DNA of 64,000 nucleotides from Defluviicoccus sp046348835 (GCA_046348835.1 JAXMDM010000002.1:682001-746000), one strand, 5' to 3'; counted from the first letter of the stretch, positions 33,722 through 43,739 are shown. The notes: generated from the letters alone by a model not told the origin. Program-made: numbers and translations.

Positions 33722-34723
33722 ATGGAGACGATCGGCATCCTCGGGGCCGGTGCCTGGGGGACGGCGCTGGCGGCAACGGCGGCGCGGGCCGGACGCCGGG
33801 TGGTGATCCAGGCCCACGAAGCGGAGGTGGCCGACGCCATCAACCGCACCCACACCAATCCGTTCTTCCTCCCCGATATCCCGCTCGATCCCGCCATTGG
33901 CGCCACCGACGATCCGCTCCAGGCGGTGGCGGGCGCCGATGCCGTCCTGGTGGCGGTGCCGGCGCAACATGTGCGCGGCGTGCTCACCCAGACGGCGCAT
34001 GTCTGGCGGCGGGGGGTACCGGCGGTGCTCTGCGCCAAGGGAGTGGAACACGGCACCTGTGCGCTGATGAGCGAGGTGGTGGAATCCGCCGTGCCGCAAG
34101 CCACCGTCGCCGTGCTCTCGGGACCGAGCTTCGCGGTCGAAGTCGCGCGCGAACTGCCGACCGCGGTGACGCTGGCGTGCGCCGACGAACGGGCGCGCGA
34201 AATCCTTCCCCAGGCGCTGGGCACCACCGGCTTCCGCATCTATTCCTCGGACGATGTCGTCGGCGCCGAACTGGGCGGCGCGGTCAAGAATGTGCTGGCG
34301 ATCGCCTGCGGGATCGTCGCCGGACGCGGCATGGGCGATAACGCGCGCGCCGCCCTGATCACCCGCGGTCTGGCGGAAATGGCCCGGCTGACGGTGGCCA
34401 TGGGCGGTCGCCCCGACACGCTGATGGGCCTGTCCGGGATCGGAGACCTGGTGCTCACCTGCAGTGCGCTGCAGTCGCGCAACTTCTCGCTCGGGGACGC
34501 TCTCGGGCGGGGCGAGCGACTGGCCGACATACTGGCGTCGCGCACCTCCGTCGCCGAAGGCGTGTTCAGCGCCGCCGCGGTGACCGAGATGGCCCGGCGG
34601 GAAGGGGTGAGCATGCCCATCTGCTTCGCGGTCGATGCGGTGCTGAACGCCGGCGCCGATCTCGACGAGACCATCGCCGGTCTGCTCGCCCGACCATTCC
34701 GCCCCGAAGGCTGGGCCGACTGA
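33722..34723 (+). CDS. gpsA: Glycerol-3-phosphate dehydrogenase [NAD(P)+]
   Basis: 333 residues: Rossmann motif IGILGAGAWGTALAATAARAG, ligand regions CAKGVE, SGPSFAVEVARELPTAV, GAVKNVLAIACGI (catalytic Lys), and GLSGIGDLVLTC. It makes glycerol-3-phosphate from dihydroxyacetone phosphate for phospholipid synthesis in the cytosol. ATG 33722 is used; a TTG immediately upstream at 33719 is an alternative. Gene pair tsaD-gpsA is a common alphaproteobacterial arrangement. Confidence 0.95.
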   Translation: METIGILGAGAWGTALAATAARAGRRVVIQAHEAEVADAINRTHTNPFFLPDIPLDPAIGATDDPLQAVAGADAVLVAVPAQHVRGVLTQTAHVWRRGVPAVLCAKGVEHGTCALMSEVVESAVPQATVAVLSGPSFAVEVARELPTAVTLACADERAREILPQALGTTGFRIYSSDDVVGAELGGAVKNVLAIACGIVAGRGMGDNARAALITRGLAEMARLTVAMGGRPDTLMGLSGIGDLVLTCSALQSRNFSLGDALGRGERLADILASRTSVAEGVFSAAAVTEMARREGVSMPICFAVDAVLNAGADLDETIAGLLARPFRPEGWAD

Positions 34724-34842
34724 TCACCACCCCCGGCCGGCAGCGGCCTTTATCCTCCGAGTTGGGGGCCGGCCGAATCGGCAGCCGAATGGGCGACCCT
34801 TGGGTGACCTCATCCATCGTTAGCATTTCCACAACCACTCCC

Positions 34843-34867
34843 GCCTACCCTCGGGCCGAGGGTAGGC
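34843..34867. repeat. Perfect 12-bp inverted repeat before the EAL gene
   Basis: A 12-bp arm (34843-34854, starting GCCTACCC) mirrors 34856-34867 around a single central base. It ends 10 bases before the GTG start of the c-di-GMP gene and is followed at once by the AAAAGGG ribosome site. It could terminate gpsA, bind a regulator, or control translation of the EAL protein; no T-tract follows. Confidence 0.65.
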
Positions 34868-34877
34868 AAAAGGGATT

Positions 34878-36530
34878 GTGCAATCGATGCGGGGTCGACG
34901 CGGCCTGTTTTCTGGCGCTCTTTCCGACGATTCCGATCCCGGACTGCGGACTCCCGGGCATCGGCAGGCGTTGGTCGATCTCGCCCTGGTATCGGTTGCC
35001 GTGGCGCTGCTGCCACTCCTCGCCGTTGCCGTCGGGGCCGACGAGATGGTCCTCACCTGGTCGCGCCAGTTGAGCACCGATAGCCTCGCCAACGGCCTTT
35101 CGCTCAGTCTCACCGCCGCCACCGGCCTTTTCGTCTACGCCTGGCGGCGAACGATCGAGGGACGGCGGGAGGCACGGCGGCGGAGCGCCAGCGATCATCT
35201 CCTCCGCCACATGACCCGGCACGACGCGCTCACCGGTCTCGCCAACCGCCGCGGACTGGCCGAGCGCGCCGCGTGGGCGCTGGCCGAAGCCCGCTGCGAG
35301 CGGGGCGCAGAGGATACCGTCCTGGTTTCGATCGAACTCGACCGGTTTGCGCACGTGGTGGATGTCTTCGGGCTCGCCGCCGGCGACGATCTCCTGCGGC
35401 AGGTGGCGGCGCGGCTGGAACGGCTGCGCGGCCCGGCCGAGATTGTCGCCCGGCTGGAGGGGAGCGCCTTCGCGCTGATGTCGCCCGGCGGCGATGCCAC
35501 CTCCGCCACCGCCTTTGCCCGGCGCCTCATCGCGGCGCTGCGGCCGCCGTTCCTGGTCGGCGGCGAACCGGTTGACCTCGGCGTCCGCGCCGGCGTTGCC
35601 CTCGCTTCTTCCCTCGCCGACGGCAGTGGCGATGCCGCCGGCCTCGATCGCGCCGCCGAGCTCATGCGCGCCGCCGCCGTCGCCTGCGACCGGGCGAAGC
35701 AAGACGGCGACGTGTGCCGGTTCGAACCGGGGCTGCACGCGGAGATCCGCGACCGCCGCACCCTGGAGCGCGACCTCCGCCGGGCCGTCGCCAACGATGG
35801 TCTCACCCTCGAGTTTCAGCCGCTGATCGATCTCGGCGGCGATCGGGTCGCCGGTTTCGAGGCGCTGGCCCGGTGGCGGCACCCCATCCTCGGGCCGGTG
35901 CCGCCGGACCGGTTCATTGCCATCGCCGAGGAGAGCCGGTTGATCATCGATCTGGGCTATCGTGTCCTGGCCGAAGCCTGCCGGCAGGCGGCGTCCTGGC
36001 CGGTGCCGCTTCCGGTAGCGGTCAACCTGGCACCGGCGCAGGTGGCCGACCCGGACCTGATCGACCGGATCGCCAAGCTCCTCGCCTCATCCGGCCTCTG
36101 CGGCGACCGGCTGGAACTGGAGATCACCGAGCGGACCCTCCTCGACGGATCGACCTCGACCGTGGCGACGCTCGCCCGATTGAAGAAGCTGGGCGTGCGG
36201 CTGGCCATGGACGACTTCGGTACCGGCTATTCCAGCCTCGGCTACCTCAGCCGTTTCCCCTTCGACAAGATCAAGATCGACCGCAGTTTCGTCCGCGGGG
36301 TCACCGATCCCAACGGCAGCGACCGGGCGATCGTGCGCGCCGTCGTCGCCCTTGGCCGCAGCCTCGGCATGCTGTCCCTCGCCGAAGGGGTCGAGAGCGA
36401 AGCCCAGCTGCAGGCGCTGCGGGCGGAAGGCTGTCGGCAGGTCCAGGGTTTCCTCACCGGTCGGCCGATGCCGGCGTCGGCGGTGGGCCCCTTCCTCGCC
36501 GCGGCTAACGGTCGCGTCGCCCGGGCCTAG
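34878..36530 (+). CDS. Membrane c-di-GMP protein: degenerate GGDEF, intact EAL
   Basis: 550 residues. Two hydrophobic segments (about 33-55 and 73-90), a short helical linker, a GGDEF-type domain (about 110-280) and an EAL domain (about 295-545). The GGDEF signature is LEGSAF at 193-198, so diguanylate cyclase activity is not expected. The EAL domain keeps its catalytic residues: EAL at 328-330, the Asn in AVNLAP, the Glu in LEITERTLL, DDFGTGYSSL, KIDRSF and AEGVES. It is likely a phosphodiesterase, the GGDEF-like part perhaps regulatory. Start GTG 34878; an ATG nine bases later is an alternative. Its last bases overlap the end of the convergent UMF1 gene. Confidence 0.88.
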   Translation: MQSMRGRRGLFSGALSDDSDPGLRTPGHRQALVDLALVSVAVALLPLLAVAVGADEMVLTWSRQLSTDSLANGLSLSLTAATGLFVYAWRRTIEGRREARRRSASDHLLRHMTRHDALTGLANRRGLAERAAWALAEARCERGAEDTVLVSIELDRFAHVVDVFGLAAGDDLLRQVAARLERLRGPAEIVARLEGSAFALMSPGGDATSATAFARRLIAALRPPFLVGGEPVDLGVRAGVALASSLADGSGDAAGLDRAAELMRAAAVACDRAKQDGDVCRFEPGLHAEIRDRRTLERDLRRAVANDGLTLEFQPLIDLGGDRVAGFEALARWRHPILGPVPPDRFIAIAEESRLIIDLGYRVLAEACRQAASWPVPLPVAVNLAPAQVADPDLIDRIAKLLASSGLCGDRLELEITERTLLDGSTSTVATLARLKKLGVRLAMDDFGTGYSSLGYLSRFPFDKIKIDRSFVRGVTDPNGSDRAIVRAVVALGRSLGMLSLAEGVESEAQLQALRAEGCRQVQGFLTGRPMPASAVGPFLAAANGRVARA

Positions 36531-37858
36531 CCCGCCTTCGCCGCGGTTCGGCGCGGATCGCGCACCGCGAGCAGAATCAGCCCGCCCGCGGCGATGAAGA
36601 CGAGAACGGTGGCCATGCCGAGCCGCTCGTTGGCGGTCGCGGCGGTGACCAGGCCGAAGACGGCGGGTCCGACGAACGACGTCGCCTTGCCCGACAGGGC
36701 GAACAGGCCGAAGAACTCGCCGACCATTGTCGCCGGCGCCAGGCGCGCCATCAGCGACCGCGACGCCGACTGCGCCGGGCCGATGAACAGACCCAAGGGA
36801 ATGGCGAGCGTCCACAGCTGGGTCTTGGTCGTCGCCAGGACCACCCCGACGCCGATCACGACGATCGAGGCCAGCGCGATCAGGATCGTCCGCTTCGATC
36901 CGATCCGGTCGTCGACCCAGCCGAAGGCGAAGGCGCCGGCGGCGGCGGTGACGTTCATCGCAATGCCGAAGAGAAGGATCTCATAGAAGTCCATGCCGAA
37001 GGTGACCGCCACGTAGATCCCGCCGATGGCGAACAAGGTGTTGAGGCCGTCGGTGTAAATCATGTGGGCGAGGAGGTAGATGGCGACCTGGCGGTGATCG
37101 CGGAGATGGCGGAGGGTCGAGGCGAGGGTGCGTAAGCCATTCCTGACCGCGGCGACGGCGCCCACCCGGCTGGCAGGCGCGTCGGGCACAAGGAAGAAAA
37201 AGGGCAGCGAGAAGACGGCAAACCACAGCGCCACCAGCACCGATGTCGCCCGCACCGGTTCGAACGCCGCCTTGTCGAGGCCGAACGGCGGTACCGCCGG
37301 CATCACCAGCGCCAGCGACAAGGCCAGGCAGAGGAGGCCGCCGACGTAGCCGAGCCCCCATCCCCAGCCGGAGATGCGGCCGAGCATGGCCGGCGGTGCC
37401 AGCGACGGCAGCATGGCGTTATAGAAGACGATCGCCATCTCGAAGGCGAAGTAGCCGAGGCCGACGGTGATCAGAGCGAAGGTGACTCGCGCGGTTTCCG
37501 GCGTCACCCACCACAGCGCCAGCGAGGCGACGATGCACAGCAAGCTGAACACGGCGACCCACGGCTTGCGCCGCCCCACTTGGTCGGCGACGGCGCCGAG
37601 GATCGGACTGCCGAAGGCGACGGCGAGGCCGGCGACGCTGATGGCGTAGGCCCACAGGCTGGTTCCCTCCACCTCCGACGCCGCCACCGATTTGGCGAAA
37701 TAGGCGGCGAAGACGTAGGTGGTGATCACCGTCGGGAAGCCGGAGTTGGCCCAGTCGTAGAGGCACCAGGCGAACAGGGCCCGCTTCCGGATCGGCGTGG
37801 CGGACGCTTCTTCTGCGGTCGCGCCGGCCACCGGCTGGCTTGCTCTCGCACTCTCCAT
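36527..37858 (-). CDS. UMF1-family (Atg22-like) MFS transporter
   Basis: 443 residues with 12 predicted membrane helices. The family opening is FAWCLYDWANSGFPTVITTYVFAAYF; further UMF1 marks are GAVADQVGRRKPW, the FYNAMLPSLAPPAMLGRISGWGWGLGYVGG stretch and the WxxxIPLGLFIGPAQSASRSLMARL segment in the second half. UMF1 proteins resemble yeast Atg22, a vacuolar amino acid effluxer; bacterial substrates are unknown. The last four bases are shared with the end of the convergent EAL-protein gene. No operon partner. Confidence 0.88.
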   Translation of the reverse strand: MESARASQPVAGATAEEASATPIRKRALFAWCLYDWANSGFPTVITTYVFAAYFAKSVAASEVEGTSLWAYAISVAGLAVAFGSPILGAVADQVGRRKPWVAVFSLLCIVASLALWWVTPETARVTFALITVGLGYFAFEMAIVFYNAMLPSLAPPAMLGRISGWGWGLGYVGGLLCLALSLALVMPAVPPFGLDKAAFEPVRATSVLVALWFAVFSLPFFFLVPDAPASRVGAVAAVRNGLRTLASTLRHLRDHRQVAIYLLAHMIYTDGLNTLFAIGGIYVAVTFGMDFYEILLFGIAMNVTAAAGAFAFGWVDDRIGSKRTILIALASIVVIGVGVVLATTKTQLWTLAIPLGLFIGPAQSASRSLMARLAPATMVGEFFGLFALSGKATSFVGPAVFGLVTAATANERLGMATVLVFIAAGGLILLAVRDPRRTAAKAG

Positions 37859-38001
37859 TGCGGCCTTTCTCTCGCTGGTTATGGGGCCGCAACGGATCGC
37901 GGTATGGCCGATGTTCTACCACCTCCATGCCGCATTCTGGCGACTGTGCGGGCGGCGCCGCCCATCATTTTTTCAACGAGGGGTGGGTTCACCCGCAGGT
38001 G

Positions 38002-38042
38002 AAAAAGGGCGGCGGCCATTGCTCGCTTTTGACCCGCCGCCC
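38002..38042 (-). terminator. Rho-independent terminator of the small secreted protein gene
   Basis: Read on the minus strand, CCGCCGCCC (38034-38042) pairs with GGGCGGCGG (38007-38015) around an 18-nt loop, followed by TTTTT (38002-38006). It lies 93 bases after the stop of the gene ending at 38135 and fits that transcript. The rest of 37859-38134 shows nothing I can identify. Confidence 0.65.
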
Positions 38043-38134
38043 GGCCCTGATTGAGGGCCATGATCGTCCAAGGCATCTACGTGGGTGGACAGCCCTCGTG
38101 GCCGGCGGCGCAGATGTTACCGAAAGCGGTCATG

Positions 38135-38578
38135 CTATCGACGAATAGCAACTCCCTGGATGAAATTGCCGGGATTTTCAGGTGCCACGTCGACAAAAGA
38201 GAACAAGTTGGCACTTTGACCAACCTGGATCTTGAGCTCCCACCCGCAATTAGTACCGCAGGAAAGATTCCCCGTTCCACTACCAGTACTGTTAATAGTT
38301 CTGATTATGATCGGGTTTGTTGACGTGCTGTCTCCACACATCTCGGTGTGCGACACAGCCTTGGCGCTGCCAGTTCCGGCAGCATTGAGTGTAAAGGTTA
38401 CGTACTTCGTTTCCCAACCGCAACCGGTCTTACCAATTATTGTGGCCGTCCATGCACCGGCTAGCTGCGACTTGGTGATCGCCGGTGCGGCGACAGAGTC
38501 TTGCGCCCTGGCTGGCGCCGTAAGCAGCATGACGGCCGCAGGAATGGCAAAAAGTACGGTGTGGCGAAGTCTTTGCAT
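38135..38578 (-). CDS. Small secreted cysteine-containing protein, unknown function
   Basis: 147 residues: a Sec signal peptide (RLRHTVLFAIPAAVMLLTAPARAQ, cut near residue 26), then a 120-residue mature domain with four cysteines. Two copies of a CGWE motif (residues 53-56 and 111-114) suggest an internal repeat or paired disulfides; MCGDS and LSCGTNC complete the set. The mature part is Thr/Ser/Gly-rich and beta-prone. I do not recognise a family. The start is ATG 38578 with GGGGG upstream; ATG 38590 is possible. GC content is lower than in the neighbours, and a good terminator follows, so it may be an acquired single gene. Confidence 0.7.
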   Translation of the reverse strand: MQRLRHTVLFAIPAAVMLLTAPARAQDSVAAPAITKSQLAGAWTATIIGKTGCGWETKYVTFTLNAAGTGSAKAVSHTEMCGDSTSTNPIIIRTINSTGSGTGNLSCGTNCGWELKIQVGQSANLFSFVDVAPENPGNFIQGVAIRR

Positions 38579-38765
38579 CGAAACCCCCATTCTGCCTCGT
38601 CCAAAAGAGGAGAAAAACCGCTCAATTGGGAAGTCTGATGCCCGACCCGACATGAGTCGATGGACCGAATGGTCTATGGAGTGACTAGACCCGGTACACG
38701 TGGTGAAGGGTTCGACCTGTGGTCGGCGTCGTTCACGAATCCTTTCAACCGGGCGCTGCTCTGCT

Positions 38766-41700
38766 TCAGCTTTCGGTGAGGGTGCGGAACTGGCGGCTGG
38801 CGACCGCCAACATCGGCAGGTCGATGGACGCCGCCGCCCGCAGCTCGGCAAGGAGCGCCTTGGTTCGCTCCACCGCCTGCGGGCGTTTCGCCATCCATGC
38901 GGCGATGGCCGCGTCGGGCGTGGTTCCGTCGGTGGCGGCGACCCCTTCGGCGAGCAGGCGCTGGTGCTCGTAGAGCTCGTCGATGATGGCGGCCAGCGCC
39001 AGGCGGGCCCAATGTCCGGGTGCGGCAATGGTTTCCGCCTGCGCCCGCAGCCAGGCGAGGCCGAAGCGCTCGCCGACGGCGAAGTAGCGGGCGGCGACGG
39101 CGTCGAGGGCGGTGCCGGTGGCGGCGGCCATGCGCACCAGGTCGGTGGCCGGCGGCAGGAGCGGCAACAGCGCGATGCGTCGGGCGAGATCGGCCGGGAC
39201 CCCCTGCGCCGTTTGCTCGCCGGCGGCGTCGGCCACCGCCGCCCGGACCGTGTCCGGCAGGACGTCCTCCAGGCGCTGGACAAGATGGGCGACGGCGGTG
39301 TCGAAGGCGGAAACGCTGACCGAGATGTCCAGCGACGGGCCGCCGTTGCGCAAGAACCAGCGGGTTGCCCGTTCCAGCAGGCGCCAGACGGCGGCGTGTA
39401 GCCGCACCTGGGTCGTCCATTCCACCCGCCCGTCCAGTCCTTCGATGCCGTGCCAGAGGGTGCGCACGGCGAAGACGTCGCGGGCGATGATGTAGGCGCG
39501 GGCGATGTCGACCGGGGTCGCCCCGGTGGTTTCGGCGACGTCGGTGACGAAGGTGTCGCCCATGCGGTTGATCAGGCTGTTGGTGGCGATGGTCGCGATC
39601 AGCTCACGGCGCAGCCGGTGCTTGCCGATGGCGGCGCGGAAGCGATCGTGAATCGGCTTCGGGAAATAGCGGACGATGTCGCCGGCGAGATGCGGGTCAT
39701 CGGGCAGATCGGAGGCGAGGATCTCGTCGGCCAGCCAGATCTTGCAGGTGGAGAACAGGACCGCGATCTCCGGCCGGGTGAGGCCGAGGCGGGCCTGCGC
39801 CCGTTCCGCAAGGGCTTCCTCGTCCGGCATGACGTCGACGACGCGGTTGAGCCGTCCCTGTCGCTCGAGCCCGCGGATGAGCCGGGTCTGGCTGTCGAGC
39901 CCGGCCGTCCCGTTGGCGGCGATCAGCGAGATGGCCTGGGTCTGGGCATAGTTGTCGTTGAGGACGAGTGCCGCCACCTCGTCGGTCATCTCCGCCAGCA
40001 GCCGGTTGCGCTCGTCGCCGTCGAGTCCGCCCGCGCTGACCGCCGCATCCAGCAGAATCTTGATGTTGACCTCGTGGTCGGAACAGTCGACGCCGGCCGA
40101 GTTATCGATGAAATCGGTGTTGATGCGACCGCCGCGGCCGGCAAATTCGATCCGACCGAGCTGGGTGACGCCGAGGTTGGCGCCTTCGCCGACCACCTTG
40201 CAACGCAGGCGGTCGGCATCGACCCGCAGCGCGTCGTTGGTGCGGTCGCCCGCGTCGGCGTTGCTCTCGTCGGCGGCCTTGACGTAGGTGCCGATGCCGC
40301 CGAACCAGAGAAGATCCACCTCCGCTTCCAGCAGCGTGCGGATCAATTCGACCGGCGTGATCCGCTCGCCGGGGATGGCGAACCGTTCCCGGATTTCCGG
40401 GGTGAGGACACAGGTCTTGGCGTGGCGGTCGAACACCCGGCCCCCCGCCGACAACAGCGACGGCTGGTAATCCGCCCAGGACGAGCGCGGAAGCTGGAAC
40501 AGCCGCCGGCGTTCGGCGAAGGAGACCGCCGGGTCGGGGGACGGATCGACGAAGACGTGGCGGTGGTCGAAGGCGGCGATCAGGCGGATGGCGGGAGACA
40601 GGAGCATGCCGTTGCCGAACACGTCGCCCGACATGTCGCCGACGCCGACGACGGCGAACGGCTCGGTCTGGATATCCCGGCCCATTTCCCGGAAGTGACG
40701 CTTGACGCTCTCCCAGGCGCCGCGGGCGGTGATCCCCATCTGCTTGTGGTCGTAGCCGCGGCTGCCGCCGGACGCGAAAGCGTCGCCCAGCCAGAATCCG
40801 TACGCTTCGGCGATGCCGTTGGCGATATCGGAGAAGGTGGCGGTGCCCTTGTCGGCGGCCACGACCAGATAAGGATCGTCGCCGTCGTGACGGACCACCC
40901 GCGGCGGCGGCGCCACGCCGCCCTCGACCCGGTTATCGGTCAGGTCGAGCAATCCCTCGATCAGGGTGCGATAGGCGGCAATGCCGGCGGCCTGGGTCGC
41001 CTCCCGGTGGGCCGGGTCCGGCGGTTGTTTGAGGACGAACCCGCCCTTGGCGCCCACCGGGACGATCACCGCGTTCTTCACCGTCTGCGCCTTCATCAGG
41101 CCGAGGATCTCGGTGCGGAAGTCCTCGCGCCGGTCCGACCAGCGGATGCCGCCGCGGGCGACCTTGCCGCCGCGCAGGTGGATGCCTTCCATGGTGGGCG
41201 AATAGACGAACACCTCGACCATCGGCCGGGGAAGCGGCAGGTCGTCGATGCGGGCGCTGTCGAGCTTCAGCGACAACCGCGGCTTCGGCCGGCCGTCGGC
41301 GTCATGCTGGAAGAAATTGGTGCGCAGCGTCACCTCGACCAGGTTGATGAACCGGCGCAAAATGCGGTCCTCGTCGGCATTGACGACCTGGTCGAGCAGG
41401 GTGCCGATCTCGCCCCGCAGCCCGTCGGCGGGGACCTCACGATCCGGCATGTCGGGATCGAGGCGGGCGCGGAACAGGGCGACGATGCGGGCCGCGATCT
41501 CGCCGTTGGCGACCAATGCCCGCTCGATGTAGCGCTGCGAGAATGTCGCGCCGGCCTGGCGCAGGTAGCGGGTATAGGCTCGGATCACGCCCACCTCGCG
41601 CCAGTCGAGACCGACGTCGAGAACGAGGCCGTTCAGCCGATCGCTTTCCGCCTCACCGTGCCAAACGGCGAGGAAGGCGGCGAAAAAGGCCTCGCGGGTG

Positions 41701-43658
41701 GCGGCGGTGAGGTCGATAGGCCGGCCGCTTTCGCTCTCCAGACCGAAATCATGCAGCCAGACACGCCGCACCTCGGCGCCGTCCTCGATCCGGATCGCGT
41801 GCGGCACCTCGTCGAGGACGCGGAGCCCGAACGCCTCCAGCAGCGGCAGCACGTGCGACAGCGGGATCGGCTGCTCGGGATTGAACAGCCTCAGCCGAAT
41901 CCCGTTGCCGGTTTCCGCCGGCTGGAGCGCCATCGCCAAATCATGAGTGGCGATCACCTCGGCGAGGTTGTCGATGTCGCGCACCGCCTGCTCGGGCGAG
42001 GTGCGGGCCTGATAACCGGGAGGGAAGGCCTGGCCGTAGCGCTTCTGCAGCGCCGCGGCGCGTTCCTCGCCGTGCGCCGCCTGCAGCGCGTCCGCCAGGT
42101 GATCCGTCCAGCCGCGGCTGGCCTCGACGATTTCCCGCTCGAGGCTCGCCGTATCCACCGCCGGCACCTCTCCCGGGCGCGTCGCGAGGACGATCTGCAG
42201 GCGCGCGTGCGGCTGGTCGGTCACCTGCGCATACTGGGAGATCAGCTCGCCGCGGTAGGCGCGGGCGAGGATGTCCTGCACCGCCAGCCGCAGCTGGGTC
42301 GTGTAGCGGTCCCGCGGCAGGTAGACGAGGCAGGAGACGAACCGGTCGAACTCGTCGTGGCGGGCGAACAGCTTGACCCGCGGCCGTTGCTGCAGATCGA
42401 GGATGCCGAGCGCGGTCTGGAGGAGCTGATCCGCCGAGACCTGGAACAGCTCGTCGCGGGGAAAGGTCTCGATGATATTGACCAGCGCCCGGGCGTCGTG
42501 GCTGTTGCGGGCGAAGCCGGCACCGCGCAGCACCCGTTCGATCTTGCGGCGGAGCAGCGGCACGCTGCGGGCGCTGCGGGTATACGCCGCCGAGCCGAAC
42601 AGGCCGGCGATGATGTGGAATCCGACCACCCGCCGCTCCTCGTAACGCTTGATGATGACCGCATCCATGAGCACCGGCCGGCTCACCGTCGAACGGCGGT
42701 CGGCCTTGGTCACCACCAGGATGTCCCGGCCGAGGAGGAAACCGCGACCGGCCGGCGGCAGCGGCGCGCCTTCCTTGAGGTTGTCGAAGACGACGAACTC
42801 GGGCGAGCGCATGACGCCCAAGCCCGATCCCGGCTCGATCCGGACGCCGTCGGTCACACCGCCAAGGCTGACGCGGTAGGCGCGCATGCCGAGGAAGGTG
42901 AAGTGGGTGGTGTAGAGCCATTCGAGGAAGGCGTGCACCTCGTCCAGGTCCTCGCCGCTCACCCCGTCGATGGCGTCGGGCAGGGTCGAGATGATCTCCC
43001 GCAGCCGCGCCCGCGCCGGCGTCAGATCGCTCACCGCCGCCCGGACATCGGCGAGGACACCGGCGAGGGCCGCCGCCAGGCCGTCATGCTCGGCCTCGGC
43101 GATGCGGGTGATTTCCACGTGGATGAACGACTCGGCCGTCGCCTGCGGCTCGTCGGGCTCGGCAAGGGCGAGAAGGTGGCCCTCGTCGTCGCGGCGGACG
43201 CGGACGACCGGGTGGATGACCAGATGCATGGCGAGGTCGCGGCGGCTGATCTCCGCCGTCACCGAGGCGACCAGGAACGGCATGTCGTCGGTGACCACCT
43301 CGACGACGGTATGCGGACTCTGCCAGCCGTCGCTCTCGGCGCTGGGGTTGTAGACGCGGATGCGGGGCAGGCCGGGCGGGCGGCGGCGACCCAGCCGCCA
43401 GTGGCAGTCGGCGGCGGCACGAAGGTTCTCCGCGCTGGCGCCGGCGATGTCGGCGAGCGGCACCCGGGCGTAATAGGCGGTGAGGAAAGCGGCCGGCGCC
43501 GATGGCAGCGGATCGCCGCTCGCTTGCGTCTTCGCCCGGGCGACGGCGGCAATCTCCGCCAGGCGGTCCCGACGCGCCTCGTCGCTGCCCCGCGTGTGGG
43601 CGCGGTCGGCGGACTGGCCCCGCTCCGCAATCAGCTCGATATCGGATGCATTCGACAC
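38766..43658 (-). CDS. NAD-specific glutamate dehydrogenase, 180-kDa class
   Basis: 1630 residues, the length of the large NAD-GDH (L-180) family. An ACT-like N-terminal half (about 1-600) precedes the catalytic domain. GLMKAQTVKNAVIVPVGAKGGFVLK carries the catalytic Lys region, and AVVGVGDMSGDVFGNGMLLS lies in the nucleotide-binding part. It deaminates glutamate to 2-oxoglutarate and ammonia. The start is GTG 43658 with GAGGGG upstream. The opposite strand is open for over 4 kb because of GC-rich codon use; that frame is not a gene. Monocistronic by position. Confidence 0.95.
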   Translation of the reverse strand: MSNASDIELIAERGQSADRAHTRGSDEARRDRLAEIAAVARAKTQASGDPLPSAPAAFLTAYYARVPLADIAGASAENLRAAADCHWRLGRRRPPGLPRIRVYNPSAESDGWQSPHTVVEVVTDDMPFLVASVTAEISRRDLAMHLVIHPVVRVRRDDEGHLLALAEPDEPQATAESFIHVEITRIAEAEHDGLAAALAGVLADVRAAVSDLTPARARLREIISTLPDAIDGVSGEDLDEVHAFLEWLYTTHFTFLGMRAYRVSLGGVTDGVRIEPGSGLGVMRSPEFVVFDNLKEGAPLPPAGRGFLLGRDILVVTKADRRSTVSRPVLMDAVIIKRYEERRVVGFHIIAGLFGSAAYTRSARSVPLLRRKIERVLRGAGFARNSHDARALVNIIETFPRDELFQVSADQLLQTALGILDLQQRPRVKLFARHDEFDRFVSCLVYLPRDRYTTQLRLAVQDILARAYRGELISQYAQVTDQPHARLQIVLATRPGEVPAVDTASLEREIVEASRGWTDHLADALQAAHGEERAAALQKRYGQAFPPGYQARTSPEQAVRDIDNLAEVIATHDLAMALQPAETGNGIRLRLFNPEQPIPLSHVLPLLEAFGLRVLDEVPHAIRIEDGAEVRRVWLHDFGLESESGRPIDLTAATREAFFAAFLAVWHGEAESDRLNGLVLDVGLDWREVGVIRAYTRYLRQAGATFSQRYIERALVANGEIAARIVALFRARLDPDMPDREVPADGLRGEIGTLLDQVVNADEDRILRRFINLVEVTLRTNFFQHDADGRPKPRLSLKLDSARIDDLPLPRPMVEVFVYSPTMEGIHLRGGKVARGGIRWSDRREDFRTEILGLMKAQTVKNAVIVPVGAKGGFVLKQPPDPAHREATQAAGIAAYRTLIEGLLDLTDNRVEGGVAPPPRVVRHDGDDPYLVVAADKGTATFSDIANGIAEAYGFWLGDAFASGGSRGYDHKQMGITARGAWESVKRHFREMGRDIQTEPFAVVGVGDMSGDVFGNGMLLSPAIRLIAAFDHRHVFVDPSPDPAVSFAERRRLFQLPRSSWADYQPSLLSAGGRVFDRHAKTCVLTPEIRERFAIPGERITPVELIRTLLEAEVDLLWFGGIGTYVKAADESNADAGDRTNDALRVDADRLRCKVVGEGANLGVTQLGRIEFAGRGGRINTDFIDNSAGVDCSDHEVNIKILLDAAVSAGGLDGDERNRLLAEMTDEVAALVLNDNYAQTQAISLIAANGTAGLDSQTRLIRGLERQGRLNRVVDVMPDEEALAERAQARLGLTRPEIAVLFSTCKIWLADEILASDLPDDPHLAGDIVRYFPKPIHDRFRAAIGKHRLRRELIATIATNSLINRMGDTFVTDVAETTGATPVDIARAYIIARDVFAVRTLWHGIEGLDGRVEWTTQVRLHAAVWRLLERATRWFLRNGGPSLDISVSVSAFDTAVAHLVQRLEDVLPDTVRAAVADAAGEQTAQGVPADLARRIALLPLLPPATDLVRMAAATGTALDAVAARYFAVGERFGLAWLRAQAETIAAPGHWARLALAAIIDELYEHQRLLAEGVAATDGTTPDAAIAAWMAKRPQAVERTKALLAELRAAASIDLPMLAVASRQFRTLTES

Positions 43659-43739
43659 GGCGCGCCCCTCGTACCGGTGTACTGTTATTGTCCCAACATA
43701 TCGTCACCCCGCCCCCGTTGCGCCCGAAAAAAGTAGCCC

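Noticed and set aside
39450..43736. Very long open frame on the plus strand
   Set aside because: It lies entirely opposite the NAD-glutamate dehydrogenase and has no motif or ribosome site; third-position GC keeps the antisense frame open.
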